Source: Sycobia sp. Sy_11
Taxonomy: Eukaryota > Arthropoda > Insecta > Hymenoptera > Epichrysomallidae
Reading direction: 5' to 3'
Length of the DNA: 64,000 bases
NCBI GenBank assembly: GCA_018907035.1
Contig: JACCIC010000062.1
Coordinates: forward strand, 2,750,501-2,814,500
The notes below the pieces were generated by a model. The model was not told the DNA's origin. It was given only the letters and a program-made list of their open reading frames with translations, and did not search any database. The position numbers and the translations under genes are program-made. Positions 1-12,310 of the stretch are shown here, piece by piece (the stretch's first letter is position 1; every line of letters begins with the position of its first letter).

Positions 1-32
1 TTGTAACGCGCGCCTGAAAATCTCGCCTCGGG

Positions 33-40
33 TATATAAC
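33..40 (+). promoter_or_regulatory. TATA-like sequence at window start
   Basis: TATATAAC lies in GC-rich context followed by a purine-rich stretch. A 69-codon frame starts at 53 but has no recognised family. The upstream context is cut by the window edge. Confidence 0.15.
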
Positions 41-1379
41 GGCACCTCGCGCATGATCGTTAGCGGGGGAGAGCTGGAGAATTGGAGAGGGTCGACGATG
101 GTAGGCAAGACGGAGAGAGATAGAGGGAGAGAAAGACAGAAGGTAAAGTGCAACCGACGATGCGACTATGGTCAGGCGTTCACGTACAAGCATTATGCGC
201 GTTACACATACCGACGGTACAGAGAGCGCCGTACTTTTGCAAGCATACACGCTAAAGTTTAATAGATACGTTTGCGTGTTCTATAACTTATCCTGATTCG
301 TCTTGGGTTTAGTATATAATAAACCTTTTATTACAACCGACACTAATTATTTTAACTCAACTTTTTCTCCATTTTATTTTTTTTTATTCACAGGTTTTAC
401 CAATAAAGCCTTTCGCAATTCTTTGCGCTTTTGCTGATTAGAGATTTTCCTATAAATTTAATCCTCTGAACGTAAATTAAAATCATTTTATCAACGCATT
501 AAATAAGTCTATTATAGTATAGCGGCACGTATACGCATTTCTGGTGCCGTATTGATTTTACGATAACATAAAATATTGAAATTTCGGAATGGTAAATAAT
601 GAAAATTTATTGTGCTTAAAATTTAAATCAAAATCTCGAAGCAAAGCTATACGGCCTATTATTTAACAAAATATATTTATGAATATAAAAACCTCGAAAA
701 CTTAGTAGATTCATAAAATTTATTATATGCTTATATAAAACAACCCATATCAACAATTTTAAGCTGGAATCATACTTTTAATAACATAAAATGCGACATA
801 CGATTTTTCAGGAATTAAGTCTTATGCCATATGTATATAAAGTATCATGCCATATGTATTTAAGTAGTTCATTCCATTTATATATTGATCTACCTATAAA
901 TAAATATTATTGGATATAATATTATTTTTAACAATAGATATTGATTAAAATCAATTATAGATCGGTATGGTAATTATCCATATTTTTTACTGCAATTTGT
1001 CAATTCGACAGATAACGTGACTCGTTCGCTAAAGCAATCAGTTCCTCGCTTCGAATTCAAATTCTAATTTCATTTACTTATACATTTATCTAGGCATATC
1101 CTATAAATTTCTATTGTTAATTGGAACTTTAGCAATTTCTTGAAAAGTAATGTTTTTTTTTAATGCAAATGTTTTTATAATACATAGATTTTGAAAAGAT
1201 ATACAACAGTGAAGCTCATGTAAATTTAGCCTGGTATATCAGTAATAATGTTTACATTTATAAAATATAAAATTCGTGTCCAGCACAACGCATTCTTCAT
1301 AAAAACAACTCAAAATTCCATCTATCGAATCCTGGACACCAAATGTATGGCATACTTCGAAGCACAAGCGACTAGCGAT
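41..1379. other. Mostly AT-rich non-coding DNA
   Basis: After a GC-richer, purine-rich first 260 bases the sequence is AT-rich with frequent stops in all frames. No gene, RNA or repeat could be supported. Confidence 0.5.
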
Positions 1380-1611
1380 CCCGTAGCGTTGTCGAGTATC
1401 GACGAACCCCCCCCCCCCCGTTCTCTTCGCCCGCAGCTCCCGTGCTCCGTCGAATCTTCGCCAGCCCTTCTTCCAGGGTGCGCTCGCGACCCTTGCCGGC
1501 ACCTGCTCTCGCGCGCGTGCACGCGGCAGGGCGATCACCTCGCTGTAATAAGATCGCGAGCGACGTGTGTCCATGGCGCGTTGCTACACCACGTGCCCCT
1601 TTCCCTTCCGC

Positions 1612-1667
<56 letters not shown>

Positions 1668-2035
1668 CCGCACGGAAGGCTCGCGCGAAGGAATGTCCCG
1701 AGCGCTCGTCGTGCGTCTCGATCTAGGTATCAGTCTGGTGCCAGTCTGCAGTCGGTGGTTGTCGCTGCGGTCGCTAGCCGCGATTTCGAGCGCTCCAATT
1801 GCGACTGAGAAACGCGGTATGCGAGCGAGCTCGGAGGAGCGGAGGGACACGATTTCGGAAATCACATTCGAGGTGGGAATTAGGAAGGCGGGAGAAAGTC
1901 AAGAGGATGGCTCGTTTTTGGACAAAAGGGGCTATGTTGCTCTAAGGGAGAGGGTGGAAACGCGGCATCTCAGGCTCGATTGGTTTGAGCAATTGAGTTG
2001 GTTATATTTTCTCTTTGGACGTATACCATGGATGT
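1380..2035. promoter_or_regulatory. GC island with (GA)n tract
   Basis: A sharp GC-rich interval beginning with a C13 run (about 1407) and containing (GA)n at 1614-1662. Overlapping frames on both strands are low-complexity Arg/Glu or Ser/Leu products. No gene is supported. Confidence 0.3.
1614..1662. repeat. (GA)n microsatellite
   Basis: About 24 uninterrupted GA units inside a GC island. Confidence 0.95.
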
Positions 2036-2347
2036 GAGGATTTCAAATGAACTATTATTCTAATGAAAACGGAAGTATGAAATCCCTTTTAATCAGATTT
2101 CGTTTCTACTATATTTATTTGCATCACAGATAGACTACGTATGCGATTCTCTGGTACTCTTTATAATTTTTCCGTTCATTTTTCCAAACTTTCAATCGAG
2201 TTGTATCTTGAATTTTCATATTTCGTCCGACAATAAAGAAAGCCGCGTTTAATCGATATCTCATATCCACAATTTGCTTTTTTCTCCTTCTATTTCTTAC
2301 TTCCTTTAAAACTCATTCGATCTAAAAGTTGGTAATATTTTTTCTTT

Positions 2348-2459
2348 AAATTAATAAATATTGTTATCGGTATTACAGTCTTTATACTATAATATTATAC
2401 TAAAATAATGAGAGTTAGACTGTCCTTTTTAGAATCGTCCCCGAAGAATCTGAAATAGA
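2348..2459 (+). repeat. Dispersed repeat, copy 1
   Basis: It shares ordered blocks with 16139-16253: AAATTAATAAAT, TTACAGTCTTTATA, CTAAAATAATGA, AGACTGTCCTT and GAATCTGAAATA, with small substitutions between. Same orientation in both copies. No coding content; probably a fragment of an interspersed repeat. Confidence 0.75.
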
Positions 2460-3569
2460 AATTAAATTAAATTAGAAATAATGAAAGTAAGCTATATTCT
2501 ATGTTAGCAAAGGACAACCTGACTGTCTCCACCACATAAAGTTTACCTTAAACGTCCGAGGTTTGGAACCGCTCCGGTTTATCTTTAAGGACTAATCAAT
2601 AAATAAAAGGACAATGTCATTTATTTTCACAACCCAGAACTAAACAGTTACTGTAAATAACTTGACGTGTTTTTTAATTTACAATTGCGCAGAAACAGAT
2701 GATTATTTATAAACCTTATTTTTGCAAAAGCTATAAACGTACGTGAAATCGTATGCGTACAAAATTTTTGTCAAATTAGAAAACAATGATCCACATCTCT
2801 TGAACATTAATCATTATATCTCAAATAAAATATATTATAATTATTATAATATTATTCTTTAATTATATAATGCAGGGTTCAGTTTCTTGAAGGACTGAGA
2901 CCACTATAGCGACCAGAAAAAAGGCTCAAGTATGTATGTAATAATTAATGTGAGTATGAAAAAGATCAAGCTATGTAGAAATTTCAAATGCAGTCATGCA
3001 AGTACTATAGGTTCTACTACGGAAAAGTTATTTCAAAATTGTTGCCTTTATTATAAACCGAATTAAATACACGCGCACATAAAATAAATTTTCTTCGTTT
3101 TTTAAAGAAATACATTAAAGAATCGTTGGTTTCGAAAAGCGATGGTTTGTATCGATATGTCTTTTATGCGATTAAAGCGATTGGAAAGAAAATTTTTTTT
3201 CTTTAGTTTTAAGTTTTAAGCAAAAGTTAAAATGCGGAATATGATTTGAAATGCAGAGAAAACAACTACCCGTGCAGAAATATACTCGGTATATCCCTAG
3301 TTCGGACTAGATCCTAGTCAGTATTACTGATGATTTCCTCATGTATGTAATACTCGTCATATCCGAGTTAGATTTCCCTACGATCATTTAATAATCGTCT
3401 TATATTAATTATTACTTTCTCAACTTTAGTCAAAATTTTACAAGTAGAAAACTTAAGGAAATGATCAGGCTTTCTATCTTGGATCTAGTTAGATTTCCTT
3501 AACTTCTCCTTATTTTGGAAAGAATGGCGTCTTTTCTAATCAAGACCTTATGTGTACGATAATTAGATA

Positions 3570-3575
<6 letters not shown>

Positions 3576-3629
<54 letters not shown>

Positions 3630-3674
3630 AATGAGTGCGCGCGCGCGTGTATATATATATATATATATATATAT
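3576..3674. repeat. (TA)n - (CG)n - (TA)n compound array
   Basis: (TA)25 to 3626, a short linker with GCGCGCGCG, then more (TA)n to 3674. It lies inside the 3269-4401 element. Confidence 0.95.
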
Positions 3675-3842
3675 AGTATATAGTATATAAACACCTGCAG
3701 ATCTTTCCAACATGGGAAAGAATTTAAAAAATTGATTTCCTATGTATGTTTTATCTTGTGTTTATAAAATTATTATATTACTTTAAGTGCTGTACGGTCA
3801 TATGCAAAGTATAGTATAGTAATCGCATATTGCGTTTTAGCA

Positions 3843-3910
3843 TAGTGAATAATGCGTTAGCTTGCGAATCGTAGGGTCGTGTGTTCGATACTCAGCGGCG
3901 GTCGGAATTT
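3843..3910 (+). other. tRNA-like/SINE-like segment inside the TIR element
   Basis: The segment reads like a decayed tRNA-derived head. GCGTTAGCTTGCG resembles the first internal promoter region, and GTGTTCGATAC about 25 bases on resembles the B box (GGTTCGAxxCC). Stems do not close properly, so it is not a functional tRNA. Confidence 0.3.
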
Positions 3911-4401
3911 TTTTCATCGAATAAAATATTATATGTTCAGCAGAGGTGTTTAACATTAAAATTTACAATAATTAGTGTATAAAAAATATATTAATAATTA
4001 TTAATTGTTATTGTAAATCGTAATACGTAATAGTCATATAGAAAACAATTTATGAATGCTAATTAAATGGTATTCTTCACCTAAATACGTAAATATACTT
4101 TTTTATTTTAAATAAATAAATCTTAAAGAGTCAAAAAATTATTAACTTAATCGAGGAAACAAAATTAGAATAATTTATTATTGGCTTAATTTCTAGATTG
4201 TCTGACTAGATTTTGTCTAGTTTCTAGCTTGGTATACCTACCAAAATCTAAGCTCGTTCCCAATTAAAAATGCTGTTAAAAATGGGACAAATCGGAAGGA
4301 TCAGATCTAGGATCAGACTAGATTTCCCTTCTGGGTCCGAACATTTGATAAGGAAAACTCATCTGATACTAGTTAGATTCGAGAATAAATTTCTACACGG
4401 G

Positions 4402-5730
4402 TATATTATTAAACGTTTCGCCCTACATCACTGAATAGACTGAAAACGAAAGAACTTTTAGTATAAAGAGATACCTCTATTGATTGTGGAAAGAAAATAT
4501 TTTGTTGAAATGCGTGATGTAAAATTTCTCATTGTATATATCTTATCATTTGATGTAGCAGTTTTGCTTAAATAATTTTGAGTAAATAAATTCCTGTTTT
4601 GAGTAAGTAAGTAAGTATAGTAATAAGGAAGTAAATAAATAACGATATAATTGATATATTATTAATCAGAGATCTTGGCGATTCCTGTAACGATATAAAA
4701 GTATCGTATTAGAAGAAGAAACGAAGCTCCGTTATTATACAATTATATTTATAAAGTGGAAATAAAATTATCTTGACTTCATAAGATAATATTCTTATTC
4801 GTTTTTAGGTGTTAATAATTGAATTGGTGTCACTTGATATACAGCATCTACACCATCGTTTAGATGAACGCTTAAATAGCTGTAAACGTTCAGCAGGTAC
4901 CCGGAGATGAGTTGATGGTCGTATCCATCAAATTTCACTTATGTTCAAATATAAGGGCATGAAATGAAGACTCATATTCGCAAGTAGATAATATAAGCAA
5001 ATATATTGGATTTTGGAATACATCTATAATGAAAAATTGCCTTGAAGTCTCTTAATAACAAAAAGAATTGAGCGTTCATTTGAACTAATGGACATATAAC
5101 GTGATATATTGAATTGCTGCCAATATGCAAAAGGAACTTGTATCTCTATTTTAAGTCAGTACCACAGATGAAATATTTTTATTCTCGTAAAAGATTGATT
5201 TTAATGCACATCGCAAATGAATAAAAATGAAAGTTATTTTTGGATTAATTTGTAATTGCAATTATTTGTAAAATTGTGTATTTTTGCATTAAACTTAAGT
5301 TATTTTAAATGTTTATGAAAGTAAAATCAGAATAATATATCTCGATTTGTCTATACAAATAAATATTTGAGAATACATGATCGAGATTGTAAAATATTAT
5401 TATTAATAATAATATTTAATGATATTTTTTTTTATTTTTATATGCACGAAGTTTATAAAATGTAATTTTTTTAATCTTGTAAAATAAGTTTAATAAATTT
5501 ATAAATAATATAATTATATTGATATGAATATATAAAAGTCGTATTCTAATTTTAAAAATTGTAGATTTACAAATATTAATAATAGTTATTTCATTGAAAA
5601 AGGCTAGTTTATTAGTATATTCTGGTTTATTAGGGTTTTTGTCTTTTATATACAAAAACTGCAACTTTTATTTTGCAAAGAAGAAAAACAGGACAATAAA
5701 TATGTAAAAATCTGTATTCGGTCAAAATCC
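4402..5730. other. AT-rich non-coding DNA
   Basis: It contains small stem-loops (TTGATGG/CCATCAA at 4912-4931, GAACG/CGTTC nearby) and no credible frame. The minus-strand 82-codon frame at 5416-5664 is an AT-rich Lys/Ile/Asn product. Confidence 0.5.
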
Positions 5731-5771
5731 AATTTAGCTTCGATATTGGGCAGCGCCCCGTTTGCGTAGCG

Positions 5772-5809
<38 letters not shown>

Positions 5810-6635
5810 CAGTCGCTCAAGAGCCGGGCTGCGGGCCTATCGAAAATTGCGATCCCGGAAAGCGCGTTTAATTTTGGTATTGATTTAGTCGTCCGAGCGA
5901 GGGGGAGAGAAACAGGGAGAGAGGGACGTTCGCTTTTTCCCCGCGCCCTCTCGAGTCACCGTCATTTGCCATCATCATCATCGGTGCACGGACAAGAGCA
6001 TGCAATGCTCGCGTTCAGCTACCGATGCCCGCTTTCTACGAATTTTTCCCGCATTCCCATTCCGTCCCCCTTGTCACGGACGTGCATCGAAAATTCGAGG
6101 ACGCGCGAGTCTCTGTAAATCCTGCTCGCGGCATGTAGGCGAAAACGAAAATATCGCTCGGGTGGGAGGAAAAGTCATTTTTGCCCGGGGCTTCCTGCGA
6201 GCAGTCCTCTCCCCATTGGCTTTCGAGAGAAAAAGCGAGGAACGCGAGCGGGCGATCGCGAGTGGAAAAATCGGCTCTCGGGAACGAATAGCTATCGGGG
6301 CTCGGGGATTCCTGGCCGCTTCCCCGCCTTTTTCGCGTTGCGCTCGGCCAGCCATTAGCCAGCGTCGGGGATATCGATAGAGGGTGCATACGACATAAAT
6401 GCACGCGCGGATAACGAGCCAGAAGGAGAAGTGCGAGAAAACGCAGCGCGTGCGCACGTCCATCGCGGTACAGTCCCTGCGACGAACGAATCGTACGAAC
6501 GATCGTCGGACGCCGCGCCGTTCGCCTAACGCGGGCACCAACGCGGGGAGCCGCGGGACGAAGACGCATAATCCCCGCGTACAGTCCGGGGCTTCCGCCG
6601 CAACTCTTTCCCTCTCGCAATTCTGCGCTGCTGTC

Positions 6636-6680
<45 letters not shown>

Positions 6681-7872
6681 GCCGGCGCGGCGGGTGCGTT
6701 GCATATTCGGCCTATGCGTCAGGGGTCGCACCGCCCGCGCCGCCCGCCACCGCGCCGTGCACATGCATGTGCGAGGATCACGCATCGTTGCGAACCAGGC
6801 GTTGCGGGGGCGGGTGCGTGTACGTACGGACGAGAGGAAGAGAGAGGGAGCTCGTACGAAGGAGCGTCCGCGTACGTGGAAAGCGAGGGAAGGCTCCCGC
6901 GCTGGCGGGAGGGGAGCGCACGGACCGGCCTCGTGTGCGGAGAGTGAGTCCGAGGGATGAGAGAGAGAGGTGAAGAGGGGGATTTCTGGTGGCTGGCGTG
7001 TTGTGTGCGCTCACGGGTTCGGAGCTTGTGCACGGGAATGGGATGGGGAGAGAGAGCGAGATAGAGGGTCAGACAGGCCGAGAGGGAGAGAGACGCAGCG
7101 AGAGGTGGTGGCGAGTGAGGTAAAGTGAGGTGGGGGTGCCCGGCACGGGGCCACGGCGCAGTTGCTACTCAGACACGGGGATGCTCGCAATGCCTCTATC
7201 AAAGGTTACCAAAATCCGCGATTTAAACTACGCCCTAATGCGTAAATTAATAGAAAAAATCCGGAAAAGAAAAAAACGAGGGGTCGTTGGAGGTGGAAGT
7301 AACCTCCGGCCGCCCCGCGGGAAAAGTGCGCGCTTAAAAACGCGAAAAATAGTCTAATTGATCGACGCGGTTTGGGGGAAAGGGGACGTGGGCGTTATCA
7401 AAAGCCGGGGAGTGGCTAGCGCTCTTGGAAGTAGTGTCAGGCGGTTGTGCGCGAGCTCGAGGATCGGAAAAGACGAGGAAATCGAAGACGGATGCCAGGC
7501 AACGACGAGGAGCGACCGAGATCCCGAGGAAGGTGCTGTGCGCTCAAAGCTTGGAGCGTCAGCTACGGGACGAGCGCGCGACATTGGGCCGAGAAATTCC
7601 GGCGGGAAGAGAGCGTCTCGCAGAAACGCACGTGGCTGGAGAAAAGTTCTCGTGGGAAAGCGAGCCAGCGGAAGACTCGCGCCGGAGGGTGGAGGGAGGA
7701 AAGAAGAGAAAGGAGGTGGCGCCCGAGAAGGAGGAGAGTCGGCGGGGCGCGCGTCTTAGGGGTGGCCCACCGAGAGCAAGAGAGTGCGCCGCAGCACCGC
7801 GACGCGTCCTAGAAGGGGAGAAGGAGAAGAAGGTGTTGGCGAGGAGCGGGAGCAGGAGAGGGGCAGCCAGAG

Positions 7873-7916
<44 letters not shown>

Positions 7917-8340
7917 GTCTATGCGCACGCCTACGTCTATGAAAGCACCGCTTCGTGTGAACCTGCTATATACCTAGCTGCGGACACGCGCCCCAAAGAC
8001 GCTCTCATTCGTTCCTTGCTACGGGTCACGTGCCCCAACTTTTTCTCCTCCTCCTCCGTAGGGGAGGAAGTGCAACGACTAGCCGGAAAATGCGCTTTCT
8101 TAATAGGCGCGCTTTTTGGGAGCGCGGCAGATTCAAATACACTTTAATGCTTATGGACGCGGCTATGAGAGAAAACAAAGATGGATCACTATCAATGTGG
8201 ATAGAGACGCGTGCGTATATGAGAAAATACACGATGGCCGACCTCGATGATCTCGGTCGTAGGCGCACTGACAGCCACCATTTTGTTGTTGCCTGGCGCC
8301 CTGGCATCCATTTGGATTTTCTTCGAGCACCTTGTTTGAT
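5731..8340. promoter_or_regulatory. Large GC/CpG island
   Basis: This is 2.6 kb of GC-rich DNA with (TA)n at 5774-5807, (CT)n at 6639-6680 and 7877-7914, a strongly purine-skewed stretch (about 6830-7860) and a DREF-type TATCGATA site at 6372-6379. Many open frames exist, but all are Arg/Ser-rich and mutually overlapping. It is likely a promoter or enhancer cluster; the target is unknown. Confidence 0.35.
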
Positions 8341-8626
8341 TTTCCAAAATCTACAAATTGGGAAAAACTTCTTTCATTTATATTGAAACATGTTTCATTA
8401 GATTTTTTTTTATGATAAAACGCATGAAATAACATTTTTATAATTGCCAGTCATTTAAATTTTATTTCAACTTTTTTCAAACTAATTTTGATTGAGTCCA
8501 CATAAACGTAATAACTCTAATAATTATTTTTTTTATTTCTTCGAAATACAATTAGATTTTAGTTCAATATTTATAGGACTAGTCAATCTTACTAAAGTAA
8601 TAGCGAAAATAATATTAATATAATTT

Positions 8627-8652
8627 ATAATAATAATAATAACAACAACAAC

Positions 8653-8698
<46 letters not shown>
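8627..8698. repeat. (AAT)n/(AAC)n trinucleotide array
   Basis: AAT units interrupted by a short AAC run. Similar AAT arrays occur at 9055-9103 and 9542-9576. Confidence 0.95.
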
Positions 8699-9054
8699 GC
8701 CTAATTACTAAACTGGCCTAAATAATAAGCAATCGCTAACCTATTAATATATATCTTTAATACATCTTTAATGCAGCAGCAAATTAATACGTCATTAATA
8801 ACTATTTATACAGCTTGTACAAACAACAATAATAATAATATTAACTTTGGTTTGCATTATGGAGAAATTAAAAAAAAAGCTCTATTCACTTATCTTATTA
8901 GCAGTGCTTTAGTTACAAATTGATCTAAAAACGATAAAAACGACCTCATAAAAGATGTGAATTTTTTTGATAATATAACTAGAGGGGAAGAGTAGGCATT
9001 ATCTGAAAATTCAGTTATATATTACATTAAATATTCTTTAATAATGATAAATTA

Positions 9055-9103
<49 letters not shown>
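9055..9103. repeat. (AAT)n array
   Basis: About 16 units in AT-rich DNA. Confidence 0.95.
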
Positions 9104-9107
<4 letters not shown>

Positions 9108-9310
9108 TTATATTTATTTATAATTAATATACAGTACGGACCAAGTTTCGCAATTTAAATATAAGAGTTCGAATAATAATTATTCTGATTAATTCAATAC
9201 TAATCCCGAATGATTTCGTACAAATTATATTAAATTAATATGAACAAAAACAAGACTTTGATTTTCTCAATTATCAATGAATTCCAATAATTTGCATTTA
9301 GGCATCGATC

Positions 9311-9372
9311 GAGATCTTCGTGTAACTCTCTTCCGTGAATCGTCCACGGAATGAGAATAACGCGAAGATCTC
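9311..9372 (+). ncRNA. Compact hairpin, pre-miRNA-sized
   Basis: The arms are 9311-9337 and 9345-9372 with a 7-nt loop. The outer 10 bp (GAGATCTTCG with CGAAGATCTC) and inner 7 bp (TTCCGTG with CACGGAA) are perfect. The middle pairs with two or three mismatches/wobbles and one bulge. The total of about 62 nt matches a pre-miRNA. A flanking lower stem, which Drosha needs, is not obvious. A T-rich run follows the hairpin. It matches no conserved miRNA seed that I recognise, so it may be an RNA hairpin or a DNA palindrome. Confidence 0.35.
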
Positions 9373-9541
9373 TTTTTACTTCTTTGTTACAGACGCGTCG
9401 CACTGTGTTATTATGTGTTGTCATCATTATTTCATTGAAAAATTAATTTTGCCGTTTGTAAAACACGCACCGATTTTTGTCTTTAAAAAGTCTGAACAAC
9501 TCAGTAATATTGATTTTGCCGGATACTACAACCATCACTAC

Positions 9542-9576
<35 letters not shown>
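9542..9576. repeat. (AAT)n array
   Basis: About 11 units. It is followed by an A-rich, AAAGAAAC-word stretch to about 9800. Confidence 0.95.
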
Positions 9577-9577
<1 letters not shown>

Positions 9578-10429
9578 TGATTCTTACATACAAGCGACTC
9601 ATAACTTTCTGGAACAGTAAAACGTGTCTCATTTCGAAATTTTCACAAGCTCAAGAAAACAAGGAAGAATAAGAAGAAACTTAAGGACGCAACAAAAAAA
9701 GAAACTTCAAGAGAAACAAAAAAAAGAAACGTAACAAAAAATAAATAAAAAACTACAAAAAAAGAGAAACAAAATTAAGAAAAAAAGCATTGCCTTAAAA
9801 AAATATACCTACATTGTCAAGGAACAAAAAGGAAAGAGCGGGGAGAAAACACTTTAGACGTTTATCAAATAAATTGTAAAGTAATGACTAAAGTATATTT
9901 TTAACAAGTTTTGAAAACTTTAGATTTTAAAAGTAAATTAAACCAAAAGCGGTTAAAATGAAAAAAGCGCTAAAGTTCTTAATAATTAAAAATGTGATCT
10001 AAAAAGTCGTTGCTACCAAGAAAGCCTTATGTCCTTGTTTCAGTTGACTCGGTTCCAAATGTAAGTACCAAAATGAATAAATTAATACAGCATGTTAACC
10101 TTTTTTAGTTTAAATTGCACTTTTAACAATTTGACTAAGTTTAAATTAGACATAAGAAATTTTAAGTTCTAAAGAGATTGCTTGTCATGAAAGTAGTTCA
10201 GATTATCAGCTATTTATTTTTATCTTTATTATCAATGAAATTCATCAATTTTTTTATAACTATATATATGTATATATTTGAAACTAGTTTAGTAGTGGAT
10301 ATTTCCATATCTACGTATATAATCACACAGATTAATAAAGTCACAGATAGGCCATTAATGCCTTCGAAGAAATATTATTACAAACATCAAATATGTGACT
10401 TCCAATATATTATTCGAAAATATTATACG

Positions 10430-10453
10430 GAATTTTTATGTAATATTTCGTTG

Positions 10454-10497
<44 letters not shown>

Positions 10498-10905
10498 CCA
10501 AAAACCCTGCTCTCTTCGGATCGGGTAATATACGTTTCCAAGCGAAACCTCTCACGAACGTATCTGCGCCATCATGAAAATAAGGGGGGAAATGATTCCT
10601 CCACCCCTTGCCCGGGATTTTCATCATCGAGAAAATGCCTGGGTAGTGAAAAATAACGTTCGCTCTCTTCGTCTGATATAATGCCGCATTTTTCTTTTTT
10701 CTTGCCCATCTCATGGACTGTTGGATTTTAAAATGTCTGTTTCCGCGGCCTCCACCATTCAATGGTAGGAGAAATGAAGAATAAACGGGTATGTATCTCA
10801 ATTGGAACTCAGTTCCTGCGGCCGCATTATCTATTTGCGCACAGTATAACGAGGATTCGGATATAGACATTTGAAATATGCGTGCGAGGGAGGGAACCGC
10901 GCGGC

Positions 10906-10950
<45 letters not shown>

Positions 10951-11199
10951 CCTCTCTAGCATTGTCTGATGCAATTGGTAGAAGATTTTTTTTTCGGTGA
11001 TTTTAACGAATGGCTCGAACTCAGCCGTCCCTCCCCGTCCTCCTCTTCATCACCCCTTCTCTAGATATAACGAGCGTGAACGAACGGACAAACGTACGAG
11101 CGGGCGTGCGGGACAGGGGACGCAGGGAAGATATGCAGAATCCTGTGCACGCGCGGGCAACCCTTTCCTTGCCCCCTCGCTTCGTTAGAGTATATCAGC

Positions 11200-11244
<45 letters not shown>

Positions 11245-12189
11245 ATATATGCATGCATATATCGCGGTAAACGCATACTAGCGTATTTAGTATGTAGACG
11301 ACGGAGTTGTATTGGTCGTCCGATAGGGGGGTTGGAGGTTGGGTCTTGCGCCCGTTCGCTGGCAGTTGCATTCTCTCTCCTTGTCCCTCTCCCTCGCTCG
11401 CTCAGCAGACTGCTGAGAATTCGAGCATCCGCGCGCGAGCCTGTGCGAGTGCACTGCACGGGGATTTTTTTCGAGCCGCGCGTATTGATCCCTCGGAATC
11501 ATTCAAAATGGCGCTCGACCGAGGGCAGCGCAGCATTGGCAACGCCGCAGTCAGCCAATGACTGCGCGAATCGATGACTGCGGCGGGCGAGCCACCCCCG
11601 GCGCTCAAGCCAATGGGAGGCCCGGCTTTTGCGTGCACGCGCGCGCTTTCTCGCGTCGCCCAAACCCTTCGCGCGGTTGCCTCTCTGCCTCTCACTCTGG
11701 CTTATTTTCCATCCCCCTTCTGGCCGGGGCTCGGCGTCGATGACCTGGGCGGTCGAGAACAGCCCCGGCGTACCGATGATTTCGAAAATCCCAAGTAAAA
11801 AATGCTCCCCGGGCAGCAGCGGCCCGACAGTGGCGAGCGCGGGGGGATCCGCACGCCCGAGCGCCGCATATATTTCCCCGGTTGAGAGCTGTCGTGTTCG
11901 ATTAACAGGGGAACCAGAGAGAGAGAGAGAGAGAGAGAGAGGAAGAGATAGAAAGAGGACCGTGCTTTCGCGCCTGTATTTATGCGCTCCGAGTGTGGAA
12001 CGTGCACATATACATGCATATGCAAATACTGTGCGCGACAGCCCAGTGAATTTCTATATACGACGTACTCGAATGAACTCTGCGCTTATCGTGGGGCGAG
12101 CAGGCGATCCTAGGGATATGCGGGAGGTAAAAGCGGGCGGGGTAGACAATGATTTTCACCCGTGGGTCGAGAATGTCGCCATAGAGACA

Positions 12190-12226
<37 letters not shown>

Positions 12227-12310
12227 AGAGACAGAGAGAGGGAGCGAGGAGTGCATGGATGTTTGTTTTCGAGTGGCAGAGAAAGGCAAAGAGATCGGTA
12301 AAAAATTAAT
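10430..12310. promoter_or_regulatory. GC islands with several microsatellites
   Basis: GC-rich segments at about 10440-10870 and 11000-12300 contain (GA)n or (CT)n at 10458, 10908, 11917 and 12192, and the (TA)n/palindrome block at 11202-11265. No protein-like frame. Confidence 0.3.
11242..11265. repeat. 24-bp perfect palindrome next to (TA)n
   Basis: The half-site GCGATATATGCA is followed directly by its complement. It borders the (TA)n tract at 11202-11241 within a GC island. Confidence 0.7.

Larger units (their letters stand above)
3269..4401. mobile_element. Non-autonomous TIR element, about 1.13 kb, flanked by TA
   Basis: The ends read CCCGTGCAGAAAT at 3269 and the complement of CCCGTGTAGAAAT ending at 4401. 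Each end is bordered by TA (3267-3268 and 4402-4403), as expected for Tc1/mariner-like target duplication. Subterminal sequence on both sides repeats motifs such as CTAGATCCTAG, GATCTAGGATC and TTAGATTTCC. The interior holds a long (TA)n tract and a tRNA-like segment. There is no transposase frame, so it would need an element elsewhere to move. The short TIR and TA flanks are seen directly; family assignment is inferred. Confidence 0.55.
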
